Part shown: piece after piece, positions 16,839-25,718 of the stretch
Position numbering within the stretch: position 1 is the first letter of the stretch
How the letters are laid out: each line of letters opens with the position of its first letter
Source of the DNA: DAOMNN01 sp964404505
Lineage (GTDB): Bacteria > Pseudomonadota > Gammaproteobacteria > Burkholderiales > Rhodocyclaceae
Length of the DNA stretch: 64,000 bases
Direction of reading: 5' to 3'
Assembly: GCA_964404505.1 (NCBI GenBank)
Contig: CAYOKH010000001.1
Location: 1-64,000 of the forward strand
Position numbers and translations under genes: made by a program
The notes under the pieces: model-generated
The model's input: the letters and a program-made list of their open reading frames with translations, nothing else
Told to the model about the DNA's origin: nothing
Databases searched by the model: none

Positions 16839-17726
16839 TCAGTGGATCGTCGGTGGGTCCGGCATGCCGTGATCGTCGGGCGACCCAAAGATCCGGTCGA
16901 TCTCATCGCGGTCGAAGCGGTAGTCATGGTTCGAGAGATCATCGCGAATGAGCACCTCGCCATGTTTGGCAAAAATGTTCCGGACCTCGGCTTCGCCGAG
17001 CCCGCGCAGCATTCCGACGACCTTGTCGCGATCCGGTGGCCAGTCGTGGGTGATCGGGCGGCTGTCGAAGAGCCGCACCTGTTCCTCTGCGAACAGGCGC
17101 CCCAGGAGTTCAGGCGGGGCAAGTTCGAGCAATTCGTGTGCGCGTACCGTCCGGGCAAGCTGGTGCACGCGCCTCCAGCCGTCGGGATCGCGCTCTTCGG
17201 CGCCTGGAAGGGCCTGCAGGAACAGCGCAGCTGCTGCTGTCGGGGCGGATTGCAGCCACAGGCCGGCGGGTTGCTGTTCGGACTGGGTAAGGTAGTGCTC
17301 GAAGATCTCGGCGATGCTTGCCCCCTCAAGCGGGACGAGACTGCGATAGGGTTCGCGCATCGTCGGAGCGTCGAGCGCGAGTTGCAGGCGGCCATCGCCG
17401 ACAAGCGCCATGAAATCCTCGGCGCCGGACAGCGCACGATCCGCGCGCGCCATTGCGCGCATGTTGAGCGCCTCCGTGCAATCGACCACCAGCAGGCCGA
17501 CGGGACCGTGCCCCTGGATCTGGAAGGTCAGGCGCCCGGGTTGCTTCAGATTCCCCGCAATCACTGCTCCAACGGCGCACATCTCGCCCACAAGTGTTGC
17601 GACCGCGGGCGGATAGCCCCGGCCCGATTGCAGCGCCTCCCATACCTTGCCCAGGCGCACCACCGCTCCGCGGATGTCGAGATCCTCCAGCAGGAAGCGC
17701 TGGAGGTAACTGTCCGTACCGGTCAT
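16839..17726 (-). CDS. hslO: Hsp33 family chaperonin lacking all four zinc-binding cysteines
   Basis: 295 residues. The N-terminal chaperone core is well conserved (RGAVVRLGKVWEALQS, GRLTFQIQGHGPVGLLVVDC, SLVPLEGASIAEIFEHYLTQ) and the linker region follows. In canonical Hsp33 the C-terminal redox switch has CXC and CXXC ligands. Here the aligned segments read HDWPPDRDK (cysteines replaced by Asp228 and Pro230) and IRDDLSNHDYRF (replaced by Asp262 and Ser265). Only Cys50 and Cys83, both in the core, remain. Without the zinc centre, oxidative activation as described for Hsp33 should not be possible, so the protein may be constitutively active or respond to another signal. The gene overlaps the downstream end of the ArsC-like gene by four bases (ATGA). 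Confidence 0.9.
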   Translation of the reverse strand: MTGTDSYLQRFLLEDLDIRGAVVRLGKVWEALQSGRGYPPAVATLVGEMCAVGAVIAGNLKQPGRLTFQIQGHGPVGLLVVDCTEALNMRAMARADRALSGAEDFMALVGDGRLQLALDAPTMREPYRSLVPLEGASIAEIFEHYLTQSEQQPAGLWLQSAPTAAAALFLQALPGAEERDPDGWRRVHQLARTVRAHELLELAPPELLGRLFAEEQVRLFDSRPITHDWPPDRDKVVGMLRGLGEAEVRNIFAKHGEVLIRDDLSNHDYRFDRDEIDRIFGSPDDHGMPDPPTIH

Positions 17727-18091
17727 TTCCGCCCTCCGTCAGGTACCAGGAGTTGTGCAAAAGTGGCCTCACTGAAACCGACCAGCAGCAAACCCGAGCC
17801 CGATTCGACGACAGGGCGCCGGATCAGGCTCGGGTGCTCGATCATCAACTCGATCGCAGCGCGCTCGTCCGCAACGACCCCGCGCGCGGGGCCGAGCTTG
17901 CGCCACGTCGTCCCCCTGGTGTTGAGCAGCGCTTCCCAGCCGAGCTGCCGGCACCACCGAACGAGCCTGTCACGGTCTGGCCCGGCAGACTTGTAATCGT
18001 GAAAGCGGTAGGCGACATGGTTGCTTTCAAGCCACTTGAAAGCCTTCTTCATCGTGTCGCAGTTCCTGATGCCGAATATCGCGATCGTCAT
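17723..18091 (-). CDS. ArsC/Spx family protein, YffB-like
   Basis: 122 residues of the thioredoxin-fold ArsC-like family, starting MTIAIFGIRNCDTMKKAFKW with the conserved cysteine at residue 11 and the family TTWRKL and LIRRPV segments further on. The gene resembles E. coli YffB, a protein with an ArsC fold but no established arsenate reductase activity; glutathione-dependent thiol reductase activity has been proposed for that group. It precedes hslO on the minus strand with a four-base ATGA overlap, so the two are translationally coupled. The linkage of a thiol-active protein with a cysteine-free Hsp33 is noteworthy. Confidence 0.85.
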   Translation of the reverse strand: MTIAIFGIRNCDTMKKAFKWLESNHVAYRFHDYKSAGPDRDRLVRWCRQLGWEALLNTRGTTWRKLGPARGVVADERAAIELMIEHPSLIRRPVVESGSGLLLVGFSEATFAQLLVPDGGRK

Positions 18092-18176
18092 CCGTCGGGC
18101 TCCTGGTTTCCCTTGTTCATTATCGGTGCGGGCATCGTCGAGCGCCGTTCCCGCATCGGCGCGGGCAGGCTTGCGT

Positions 18177-19025
18177 TCAGAGTGCGATCAGCGTCTGACG
18201 GCCTGTCCACTCGTCGCCCGCGTCCAGTGCGATGCGCTGACGCGCTGCGGCCGCTTCGACGCACAGCATGCGCCGGAAGCCCAGCGGCGGCATGTCTTGA
18301 AGCGTCGCGCAATGCTCCTCCCAAGGGTTCCACACCACCACGTCGGGAAAGCCTTCGGCGTGGAGTCCGAGATTACGTCCGCTGTCGCGAAGCAGCAGCG
18401 GACGCCGGACGTCGTGATAGACGCGATTGACCTCCGCATCGACGCGCACCGCCTCGCCGGTGTCGCGCTTGATCCGGTTGCCGTCGGTCGCATCACGGTA
18501 CTCGTAGCCGTACAGCCCCTCGAGCGACGCGTTTTCGACCTCGTGTACCCGCAGATAGCTGTGGAGCGCCGCGGTAAAGGCAAACGGGGCATGGCCGGTG
18601 TTGCGCACGGCGAACTCGACGTCGAGACGCCGCTGCTCCACCACTACGGTCAGCTCAGCGTCGAAAACTCCCGGCCACAGCGTGCGCGAGCATTCGTCGT
18701 CGGTGAGTCCGAGGGTCACAAGGGCATGATCATTGCCGCTCCTTCGTTCCCTGATGGCCCATGTCGCCTGCCTCACAAGTCCGTGCTTGGGAAGTTTGCC
18801 CAGTGCCGCGAACTGCGGAAAGCATACCGGTATGCCGCCGCGGATTGCGCTACTGCCGTCGAAGCGGGCCTTGTCGCTCAGGTACAGACGTTCATCGCTG
18901 CCTGCCGGGATCCAGGACAGGACCTGCGCCCCGAACAGTGCCACGACCGTGCGTGCGCCCTTGCCGTCGCACAGTTCGAGGGCGGGAAGACCGTGAAAGT
19001 CGATTTGGTCGATGCTTGCTGACAT
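18177..19025 (-). CDS. D-hexose-6-phosphate mutarotase (aldose 1-epimerase family, YeaD-like)
   Basis: 282 residues, close to the 290 of E. coli YeaD. It interconverts alpha and beta anomers of glucose-6-phosphate and related hexose phosphates in the cytoplasm. Characteristic stretches are GGIPVCFPQFAALGKLPKHG, where the histidine lies in the sugar site, FTAALHSYLRVHEVENASLE, and DVVVWNPWEEHCATLQDMPP. The start at 19025 is preceded by a TCAGGA ribosome-like site. A longer open frame to 19307 overlaps the acetyltransferase gene and was not used. It lies 50 bases downstream of the acetyltransferase gene and 85 bases before the ArsC-like gene, all on the same strand. Confidence 0.87.
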   Translation of the reverse strand: MSASIDQIDFHGLPALELCDGKGARTVVALFGAQVLSWIPAGSDERLYLSDKARFDGSSAIRGGIPVCFPQFAALGKLPKHGLVRQATWAIRERRSGNDHALVTLGLTDDECSRTLWPGVFDAELTVVVEQRRLDVEFAVRNTGHAPFAFTAALHSYLRVHEVENASLEGLYGYEYRDATDGNRIKRDTGEAVRVDAEVNRVYHDVRRPLLLRDSGRNLGLHAEGFPDVVVWNPWEEHCATLQDMPPLGFRRMLCVEAAAARQRIALDAGDEWTGRQTLIAL

Positions 19026-19075
19026 TAATCCTGACCGAGGCGGGGGAAGCGGATGATAACCGGAATCACCGACCA

Positions 19076-21763
19076 TCAGTCCTGCAGGGACAGCACGCCG
19101 AGTTTCACGGTACTGTCTTCCGGGTCGTTCCTCACGCTGAAGCCCAGCCCCTGGACGAACCGCAGCATGCGCTCGTTGTTCGCCAGGAACACCCCGTTCA
19201 TGTAAGCGAGTCCCTTGTTGCGGGCGACCTCGATCAGCACGCCCATCAGTCGGCGCGCGAGGCCTCGGTGCTGCCATTCGTCCGCAACCACGATCGCGAA
19301 CTCGCATGATTCGCCGTCAGGGTTGACCGCATAACGGCACACGCCGATCTCGACCTCCTTGCCGTTGTCCGAAACGGTCGCGACGAAGGCCATTTCGCGG
19401 TCATAGTCGATCTGGGTGAGACGCGCGACCATTGCGGGCGGAAGTTCACGCATCGTATTCATGAAGCGGTAGTACTTGGTCTCGGGCGAGAGCTTGCGTA
19501 CGAACTCGACCTCCAGTTCGGCGTCTTCCGGCTTGATCGGCCTGATCGTGACCTCCACGCCGTCAGGCTGCATCCACTTCGTGATGAGTTGGGACGGGTA
19601 GGGGTGGATCGCCATGTGGTCGTAGCGATCGGCCGAGGGCGCGACATTGTCCGTCACCAGTCGTGCGTCGACCGCAACTGCACCGATTTCATCGACGATC
19701 AGCGGATTGATCTCGAGTTCGTGAATCCACGGGAGTTCGCACACCATCTCGGACACGCGCAGCAACACGAACTCGAGCGCCTCGTGATTGATTGCGGGCA
19801 TGTTGCGGACCTCGTCGAGAAGTCCGGCAACCCGCGTGGACTGGATCAGGTCGCGCACGAGGTAGCGATTGAGCGGCGGCAGGGCAATTCCAAGGTCCTT
19901 GTTGACGTCAACCCGGTTGCCGCCCTCGCCGAAGGTGATCACCGGTCCGAACACCGGGTCGCGCTTGACCCCGACCATCAGTTCACGCCCGTGTCGTTTG
20001 AGGATCATGGGTTCTATGGCAACGCCGTTGATCGACGCGTCGGGTTTGTTGCGCCGCACTTCGTCGAGGATCTCCTGGTAGGCGGTGCGCACTGCGGCAA
20101 GGCTGCCCAGGTTCAGACGTACACCACCCGAGTCGGCCTTGTGAATGATGGATGGCGAGTCGATCTTCATCACGACGGGAAGACCGATCTCTTCGGCCAG
20201 CACCATGGCCTCGGTCGCGGAGCGCGCGACGACGGTCTGCGCGATCGGAATGCGGAACGCCGCCAGACATGCTTTGGATTCCATCTCGTTGAGCACCTTG
20301 CGCCGTTCGGCAAGGGCTGTTTCGATGACCAGGCGTGCGCTTTCGATGCTGGGGGGGTTCAGATGCGACAGCGACGCCGGCGTCTGCATCAGCAGCTTCT
20401 GATTGCGGTAGTAGGCTGAAATGTGGCTGAACAATTCCACTGCCGGCTCCGGCGTGCGGAAGGTCGGGATGCCGGCGGCCTCGAGCAGCTTTCTACCCTT
20501 GCCCACGAGTTCTTCGCCCATCCAGCACGTGACCACCGGCTTGTCCGCGGACTTCTCGACGTCGACCACGGCCTCGGCGACGAGGCTGGGATCGGTCATC
20601 GCCTGAGGAGTGAGCAGCACGAGGACGCCGTCAACGTTGGGGGATTCGAGCACCGACTGGAGTGCATCGCGATAGCGCTCGACGCCGGCATCGCCGCCGA
20701 TATCGACCGGGTTCCCGCGCGACCAGTGCGCCGGCAGGGCGTTGTTGAGTTTGTCGATGGTGACGTCCTCGAGTTCCGCCAGCGGAATCCCGAGATCGGC
20801 GGCGCGGTCGGCGGCCATCACCCCTGGACCGCCCCCGTTGGTGATGATCGCCAGCCGGTTCCCGCGTGGGCGGAAATGCGAGAACAGCGCGTTGGCGGCA
20901 GCGAACAACTGTCCGAGATTGTAGAGGCGGATGACGCCGGCACGGCGCAGGGCGGCATCGAATACGCCATCGTCGCCGCTGGCGACGCCCGAGTGCGAAA
21001 GGATGGCCCGCGATACGCCGGGATGGCGTCCGACCTTGATCAGCAGCACGGGCTTTACGCGTGCGGCCCCGCGCAGCGCGCTCATGAAGCGGCGCGCGTC
21101 GCGGATCCCCTCTACATACAGAAAGATGCTCTCGGTGCGGGGATCCGAGATCATGTATTCGAGGACCTCGCCGAAATCAATGTCGCTGCTGGATCCGAGC
21201 GATACGACCGCGGAGAAGCCGACGTTGTTGGGTTTGGCCCAGTCCAGAATCGCGGTGCACAGCGCGCCGGATTGCGAGATCAGTCCGATGGAACCCTTGA
21301 GTGCGCTGGCGTGTGCAAATGTCGCGTTCAGACCCAGTTCCGGACGCATGATGCCGAGGCAGTTGGGGCCGAGTAGGCGGATCTTGTGGCGGCGTGCCGA
21401 CTCGATAACCTGCCGCTCGAGCAGCGCGCCACGCGGACCTGTCTCTGAAAATCCCGCGGGGAGGACGATGACCGCGCGTACCCCGGCACGACCGCAACTA
21501 TCTACGATCGCAGGTACCTTTTCCGCATTGACCGCGATCACTGCGAGATCGAGACGATGCGGCACATCCTCGACTGACTTGTGACAGGGCACACCCAGGA
21601 CCGATTCGTGTTTGGGATTGATTGCGAAGAGCCTGCCCTTGAAGCCGGCTTCGAGCATATTGCGGGTCACGACGTTGCCGAGTGACGCTTCGCGCTCGCT
21701 CGCGCCGATCACGCCGACGGACCGGGGCTGGAGCAGGGGCGTCAAGTAGTGTTTCTCTTTCAT
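19076..21763 (-). CDS. Pat/PatZ-type protein lysine acetyltransferase (acyl-CoA synthetase NDP-forming plus GNAT)
   Basis: 895 residues, matching the 886 of E. coli PatZ (YfiQ). The order of domains is CoA-binding (about 10-140, LLQPRSVGVIGASEREASLG), succinyl-CoA-synthetase-like flavodoxin folds (to about 470, with GLISQSGALCTAILDWA and TNGGGPGVMAADRAADLG), ATP-grasp (about 490-710), and a C-terminal GNAT acetyltransferase (about 740-890, with EWQHRGLARRLMGVLIEVAR). Enzymes of this build acetylate lysines in metabolic enzymes, notably acetyl-CoA synthetase; the truncated acetyl-CoA synthetase at the right end of this window would be a possible client, which is inference. The start at 21763 (MKEKHYLTPLLQPRS) was preferred over 21838 because it matches the family beginning. 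Confidence 0.9.
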   Translation of the reverse strand: MKEKHYLTPLLQPRSVGVIGASEREASLGNVVTRNMLEAGFKGRLFAINPKHESVLGVPCHKSVEDVPHRLDLAVIAVNAEKVPAIVDSCGRAGVRAVIVLPAGFSETGPRGALLERQVIESARRHKIRLLGPNCLGIMRPELGLNATFAHASALKGSIGLISQSGALCTAILDWAKPNNVGFSAVVSLGSSSDIDFGEVLEYMISDPRTESIFLYVEGIRDARRFMSALRGAARVKPVLLIKVGRHPGVSRAILSHSGVASGDDGVFDAALRRAGVIRLYNLGQLFAAANALFSHFRPRGNRLAIITNGGGPGVMAADRAADLGIPLAELEDVTIDKLNNALPAHWSRGNPVDIGGDAGVERYRDALQSVLESPNVDGVLVLLTPQAMTDPSLVAEAVVDVEKSADKPVVTCWMGEELVGKGRKLLEAAGIPTFRTPEPAVELFSHISAYYRNQKLLMQTPASLSHLNPPSIESARLVIETALAERRKVLNEMESKACLAAFRIPIAQTVVARSATEAMVLAEEIGLPVVMKIDSPSIIHKADSGGVRLNLGSLAAVRTAYQEILDEVRRNKPDASINGVAIEPMILKRHGRELMVGVKRDPVFGPVITFGEGGNRVDVNKDLGIALPPLNRYLVRDLIQSTRVAGLLDEVRNMPAINHEALEFVLLRVSEMVCELPWIHELEINPLIVDEIGAVAVDARLVTDNVAPSADRYDHMAIHPYPSQLITKWMQPDGVEVTIRPIKPEDAELEVEFVRKLSPETKYYRFMNTMRELPPAMVARLTQIDYDREMAFVATVSDNGKEVEIGVCRYAVNPDGESCEFAIVVADEWQHRGLARRLMGVLIEVARNKGLAYMNGVFLANNERMLRFVQGLGFSVRNDPEDSTVKLGVLSLQD

Positions 21764-21927
21764 TGGCGTTGGTCCGGTCTGCAGTTGAGCCGCGTTACGG
21801 CGGTACGGCAAGGATGCCGTGTGCAAGAACTGGAGCAAGTCTACCGCAGTGCAGCATTTTTGCCCGTGAAATATTCGCGTCGCCGCTACGGGCCGTGGTT
21901 ACCCCACATTCCAAGGGCGCCGGCGCC

Positions 21928-23379
21928 TCATGCATCCAGCGTGAAATGGAATGTGGCCCCTGCGTCAGGCGCCGAGGTGGCCCAGATCTGCCCGCCGATC
22001 CGCTGGATGATTCGCTGCACGTTCGCCAGGCCGATGCCCGACCCGGGAAACTCGGTCTGGTCGTGCAAACGGGTGAAGGCGCGAAACAGGTTTGCCGCAA
22101 ATGCCATGTCGAAACCCACGCCATTGTCCGAAACGCTGAACACCCGTCGCTCCCCGCTGATGTCGGCGCGGAACCCTATGCGCGCCACAGGGCGCCGCGA
22201 GGAGAACTTCCACGCATTTCCGAGCAGGTTTTCAAGCACGACGCGCATCAGGGCGCGGTCCGCGGTGACCATGAGGTCGCTCGTGATCTCGACCTCGACC
22301 TGACGCGACGGATCCTGGGCGCGCAGTTCCTCGACGATCTGGAGCGCCAGTGCGGAAAGATCGACGTTCTCCTTGCGCGGTGTGTGACCGGAAAAACGGG
22401 CCAGTTCGATCAGGTCATCGGTGAGTCGGGCCATACGCGCAACTGCGTTGCGGATGCGTTCCAGGTTCTCGCGGACGCCGGCGTCGAGCCGCTCTCCGAG
22501 TTCTTCCTCCAGAATGGTGGTGAAGCCGTCAATGGACCGCAGGGGGGCGCGCAGATCGTGTGACACGGAATAGGAGAATGCCTCGAGCTCGCGATTGGAT
22601 GCCTCCAGCTCCGCAGTCCGTAGCCTGACCCTGGCCTCCAGTTCGCGATTGATGTTGCGCAGGGACATCTCGGCGACCTTGCGGGTCGAGATGTCGTCGA
22701 AGGTACCCACCAGGCTTGGGGGTTCGGCCTGCTTGTCATGGTTTTGGACCAGACGTGCGCTTGCATCGATCCAGCGGATCTCGCCTTCGCGTGTGGGCAG
22801 GCGGATCTGGCCCCGGTATTCGGCGAGTTCGCCGGCCAGCACACGCGTCAGCTGCTCGACCGCGCCGCTGCGGTCATCCGGGTGCAGGTAATCGGGAAGG
22901 GGCCTGCCGATCGAATCGGCGACCGCTTCGCGCGCCATGGTCTCCCAGGCCTGGTTCAGGAAAGTGAAGCGCATGTGGTGATCGGCACGAAATACCACCT
23001 CCCGGATCGAATCGATCACTTCCGCGTAGGGAGGCGCCGAGGACGGTTCGACGCGCGTCGTCACCGGCGCTGTCGCGGGAGTCTGGGTTTGCGGCGCGGA
23101 GTCACTGCTCCTTTCTGCGCGCCGACGCAGTCTCCTCAGGCGCACAATCAGCACGAGACATGCTGTGCCCAGCGTTGCCACGAGAATCCAGGAGAGGATG
23201 AGAGTGAGCGTCACGACGCGTCGGAAGCCGGCGGTGGCAATGGTGCTGAATGTTATCACTTTCGTATATGGCTGCCGCCTGCTCCGACGATATTCGGCCA
23301 GTGTGCGTGTCTGCCACAATTGCTCGCGGAACGTGCGTGACACCGTGGAGTTCCATCGCCGCATCGGGCTCAGATTCAC
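21928..23379 (-). CDS. membrane-anchored PAS-domain sensor histidine kinase
   Basis: 483 residues from a GTG start at 23379, preceded by an AGGA ribosome-like site; ATG at 23364 is an alternative. One membrane helix (about 54-79, VTLTLILSWILVATLGTACL) is followed by a proline- and threonine-rich linker, a PAS domain (about 118-235, IDSIREVVFRADHHMRFTFL), a coiled coil, the phospho-acceptor helix (SYSVSHDLRAPLRSIDGF, His274) and an ATPase domain with N box NLLGNAWKFSS, G1 DNGVGFDM and G2 GSGIGLANVQRI. No response regulator is adjacent. It begins 27 bases after the stop of the threonine-synthase-like gene on the same strand, so it may be cotranscribed with the biosynthetic cluster. Confidence 0.88.
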   Translation of the reverse strand: MNLSPMRRWNSTVSRTFREQLWQTRTLAEYRRSRRQPYTKVITFSTIATAGFRRVVTLTLILSWILVATLGTACLVLIVRLRRLRRRAERSSDSAPQTQTPATAPVTTRVEPSSAPPYAEVIDSIREVVFRADHHMRFTFLNQAWETMAREAVADSIGRPLPDYLHPDDRSGAVEQLTRVLAGELAEYRGQIRLPTREGEIRWIDASARLVQNHDKQAEPPSLVGTFDDISTRKVAEMSLRNINRELEARVRLRTAELEASNRELEAFSYSVSHDLRAPLRSIDGFTTILEEELGERLDAGVRENLERIRNAVARMARLTDDLIELARFSGHTPRKENVDLSALALQIVEELRAQDPSRQVEVEITSDLMVTADRALMRVVLENLLGNAWKFSSRRPVARIGFRADISGERRVFSVSDNGVGFDMAFAANLFRAFTRLHDQTEFPGSGIGLANVQRIIQRIGGQIWATSAPDAGATFHFTLDA

Positions 23380-23406
23380 CCCGTATCCTATGGACGGTCT
23401 TGTCCT

Positions 23407-24612
23407 TCAAGACGCATTGCTGACGCGGGTCACACCTTCGACCCAAGTGTCACCGCGACGTGACAACCAGCGAACACGGTCCGATGCGGTGGGATCGCTG
23501 CGGTCGCCACCGGTGAGATTGACCATTACCGTGTCGTTGACGGGAAACTGACTTGCCTGCACCTTCTTGATGAGACCGGCAACGGCCGTCGATGCGGAAA
23601 AGCACGGGGTCAGCCCCTCCAGTTCCTCGACCATCTTGCGCGCCCGGCGTATTTCGGCTTCGCTAACCGAGACGAAGTCGCCAACACTCTCGACGACAAC
23701 ACGTCGGACATGCGGGTATGCACGTGTCGGATCACCACGCAGGATTGCCTCTGCGATGCCGGCCGGTCTGTGTACGATGTGATGTGGCTGTATCTCGGTA
23801 CAGCATTCCGAATAGGCACGGACCATTGGCGAACAGGCCTCCTGTTGAGCGCAGAGCAGGCGGGGAAGGCGCGGAATCTTCTTCAATGCGTACAGCTCCT
23901 GCGCACCCTTGTAGGTTCCATAGACGCCCATCGCACTGGAGACTGCCTGCACGTACCAGTCGATCCGCCCCGGTATCTGTTCGCTTGCTTCGTAGAAGGC
24001 CAGCTTCAGCCCTTCGCGGCGCCCGAGGTTGAAGAACCCACGTTCCGCGACAAGACCATGCTGCCGCGCATAGGTGCCTGCGTACTCGAACGCTTCGACG
24101 AAACTGGCGTCGCGCATGACGAAGTGCTCGATCTGATCGTGATCGGCGTACTGGACGCGAGATCTGAAGCCCTCCGCCGTGAAGAGGTAGAGGCGCATAT
24201 CCGGAAATGCACGAATGGCGTGTGCGTAGGCTGTCGAACTGTTCCCCGTCGAGGACGTGCAGAACTTGCGAACCCCGCGCTCCCACATGAACCCGAGCGC
24301 GACGACCGCCATCCGCAGCTTGGTCGATCGCGTCGGGAGCATGGATTCATCCTTCAGATACAGATTCGGCATGCCGAGTATCCGGCCCAGCGTACGGGCA
24401 TGCACGGCCGGCGAATACGTCGCATCCGGAGGGAAACGGTCATGCGAGCAGCTGACTGGAAGCAGATCCGCGAAGCGAACATAGGGATTTTCGGAATCGC
24501 GCAACTCGACACGTTCCAGTTCATAGGCCACCTCGATCATCCCGCCACACGCGCAGAAACTGCGGTACGAATCCCCGGAAGGCTTGTTGCAGGCGATGCA
24601 GTAGAACTTCAT
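23407..24612 (-). CDS. threonine-synthase-like PLP-dependent (fold type II) enzyme with N-terminal zinc ribbon
   Basis: 401 residues. An N-terminal metal-binding ribbon (Cys5, Cys8, Cys20, Cys22 in CIACNK...CACGG) precedes a tryptophan-synthase-beta-type PLP fold. The Schiff-base lysine is probably Lys98 in YLKDESMLPTRSTKLRM, in place of the GSFKDRG of true threonine synthases, and STGNSSTAYA near residue 120 is the cofactor phosphate/substrate loop. The C-terminal NLTGGDRSDP also resembles threonine synthase. Such paralogues include cysteate synthase and enzymes making unusual amino acids by beta- or gamma-replacement. The gene starts four bases inside the oxidase gene (ATGA overlap), and its partners suggest specialised metabolism rather than threonine supply. 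The exact reaction is unknown. Confidence 0.8.
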   Translation of the reverse strand: MKFYCIACNKPSGDSYRSFCACGGMIEVAYELERVELRDSENPYVRFADLLPVSCSHDRFPPDATYSPAVHARTLGRILGMPNLYLKDESMLPTRSTKLRMAVVALGFMWERGVRKFCTSSTGNSSTAYAHAIRAFPDMRLYLFTAEGFRSRVQYADHDQIEHFVMRDASFVEAFEYAGTYARQHGLVAERGFFNLGRREGLKLAFYEASEQIPGRIDWYVQAVSSAMGVYGTYKGAQELYALKKIPRLPRLLCAQQEACSPMVRAYSECCTEIQPHHIVHRPAGIAEAILRGDPTRAYPHVRRVVVESVGDFVSVSEAEIRRARKMVEELEGLTPCFSASTAVAGLIKKVQASQFPVNDTVMVNLTGGDRSDPTASDRVRWLSRRGDTWVEGVTRVSNAS

Positions 24613-25718
24613 TCAGCCTCTCGCAAGGTAAAGTCACCAACCGGAAGATCCGTCCGTCCCTGCAGCACCAGATCGCGGATGGCATGACCGACAGCGACAC
24701 AAGTGAGCATGCCCTTGATGCCTCCCCCGTTCGCAATATAGACACCTTCGATACCAGGGGCCGGACCGATCACGGGGAGGCCGCCAGGGGCCATCGGGCG
24801 CAAGGATGCCAGATGTTCGAGCAACTCGGCTCGAGCAATCGACGGCATGATACGCGCGGCCTGCTCGCGCAATTGCTTCTGGCCGTCGGCACTGGGATGC
24901 TCGTCGAAGCCGCAAGCGTCGCGCGTGACGCCAACCCAGACTTCCCCGTCTGCGCGTCGATAAAGTGAAATCATGCCATGCGTAAAATCGTGCGTGATGC
25001 TGTCGCCCGGCACGCGAAGTCGAAGCATCTCGCCCTTCACGGGCTCGACGGGAAGATTCAGTCCGAGCCACTGCCTGATATCCGCGACCCAGGGGCCGCT
25101 GGCGAACACCAGTGCATCACAGGAGAGCGACCGGCGGTCGGTGTGCACCGCATACCCGCCTGAAGGGTGAGGACTGACGCCCAGCACGTTGGCCACCATC
25201 AGGCGCGCGCCGTACCTGATCGCACCTTCGATGATTGCGTGGTTGAATGCCCTTGCATCGAGGGAACGGTTGCCTTCGACCAGCAAACCCGCCCGAATCT
25301 CGGCCGAAAGCCGCGAGTCCAACTGTCTGACCGTATCACCATCGAGCCAGCGGGCCGCAAAATCCGCATGTTCGGCGAACTGCTGATGTATCGGTTCCAG
25401 CGCATCACGTTCATCCTCGCTGTAGCAGACCAGTACGCGGCGAACCGGCCTGATGTCATAGTCCGGGCAACCGAGTGCGCTAAGTTCCTCGCTCAGCAAT
25501 TGGTGCAGCCTGAACGACTCCAGGGCTAGCGGTCTCAACCTGGGGGGTGTAGCGAGAACCGGATTGAGATTGCCTGGGTTCCGGCCTGACGCATGCGTAC
25601 CGATCGGATCCCGTTCGATGATCGTGACATCAACGGCCGCCTTCGCCAACTCGAAAGCCGAACAACCACCGAAAACCCCGCCTCCAACGACTACCGCCTG
25701 CAATCGTTTGCCGGTCAT
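24609..25718 (-). CDS. FAD-dependent amino acid oxidase / dehydrogenase-like protein (DAO family)
   Basis: 369 residues. The dinucleotide-binding motif AVVVGGGVFGGCSAFELA lies at 8-25, followed by the acidic end of strand two (VTIIERDPIGTHASGRN). The C-terminus has RPMAPGGLPVIGPAPG and VYIANGGGIKGM, the second FAD contact typical of DAO-type enzymes such as glycine oxidase, D-amino acid dehydrogenase and ThiO. Such enzymes oxidise the C-N bond of amino acids or amines. Its first 89 bases overlap the end of the adenylation-carrier-thioesterase gene and its last four overlap the PLP enzyme gene, so the three are translationally linked. The substrate is unknown; context suggests an amino-acid-derived intermediate. 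Confidence 0.82.
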   Translation of the reverse strand: MTGKRLQAVVVGGGVFGGCSAFELAKAAVDVTIIERDPIGTHASGRNPGNLNPVLATPPRLRPLALESFRLHQLLSEELSALGCPDYDIRPVRRVLVCYSEDERDALEPIHQQFAEHADFAARWLDGDTVRQLDSRLSAEIRAGLLVEGNRSLDARAFNHAIIEGAIRYGARLMVANVLGVSPHPSGGYAVHTDRRSLSCDALVFASGPWVADIRQWLGLNLPVEPVKGEMLRLRVPGDSITHDFTHGMISLYRRADGEVWVGVTRDACGFDEHPSADGQKQLREQAARIMPSIARAELLEHLASLRPMAPGGLPVIGPAPGIEGVYIANGGGIKGMLTCVAVGHAIRDLVLQGRTDLPVGDFTLREAE

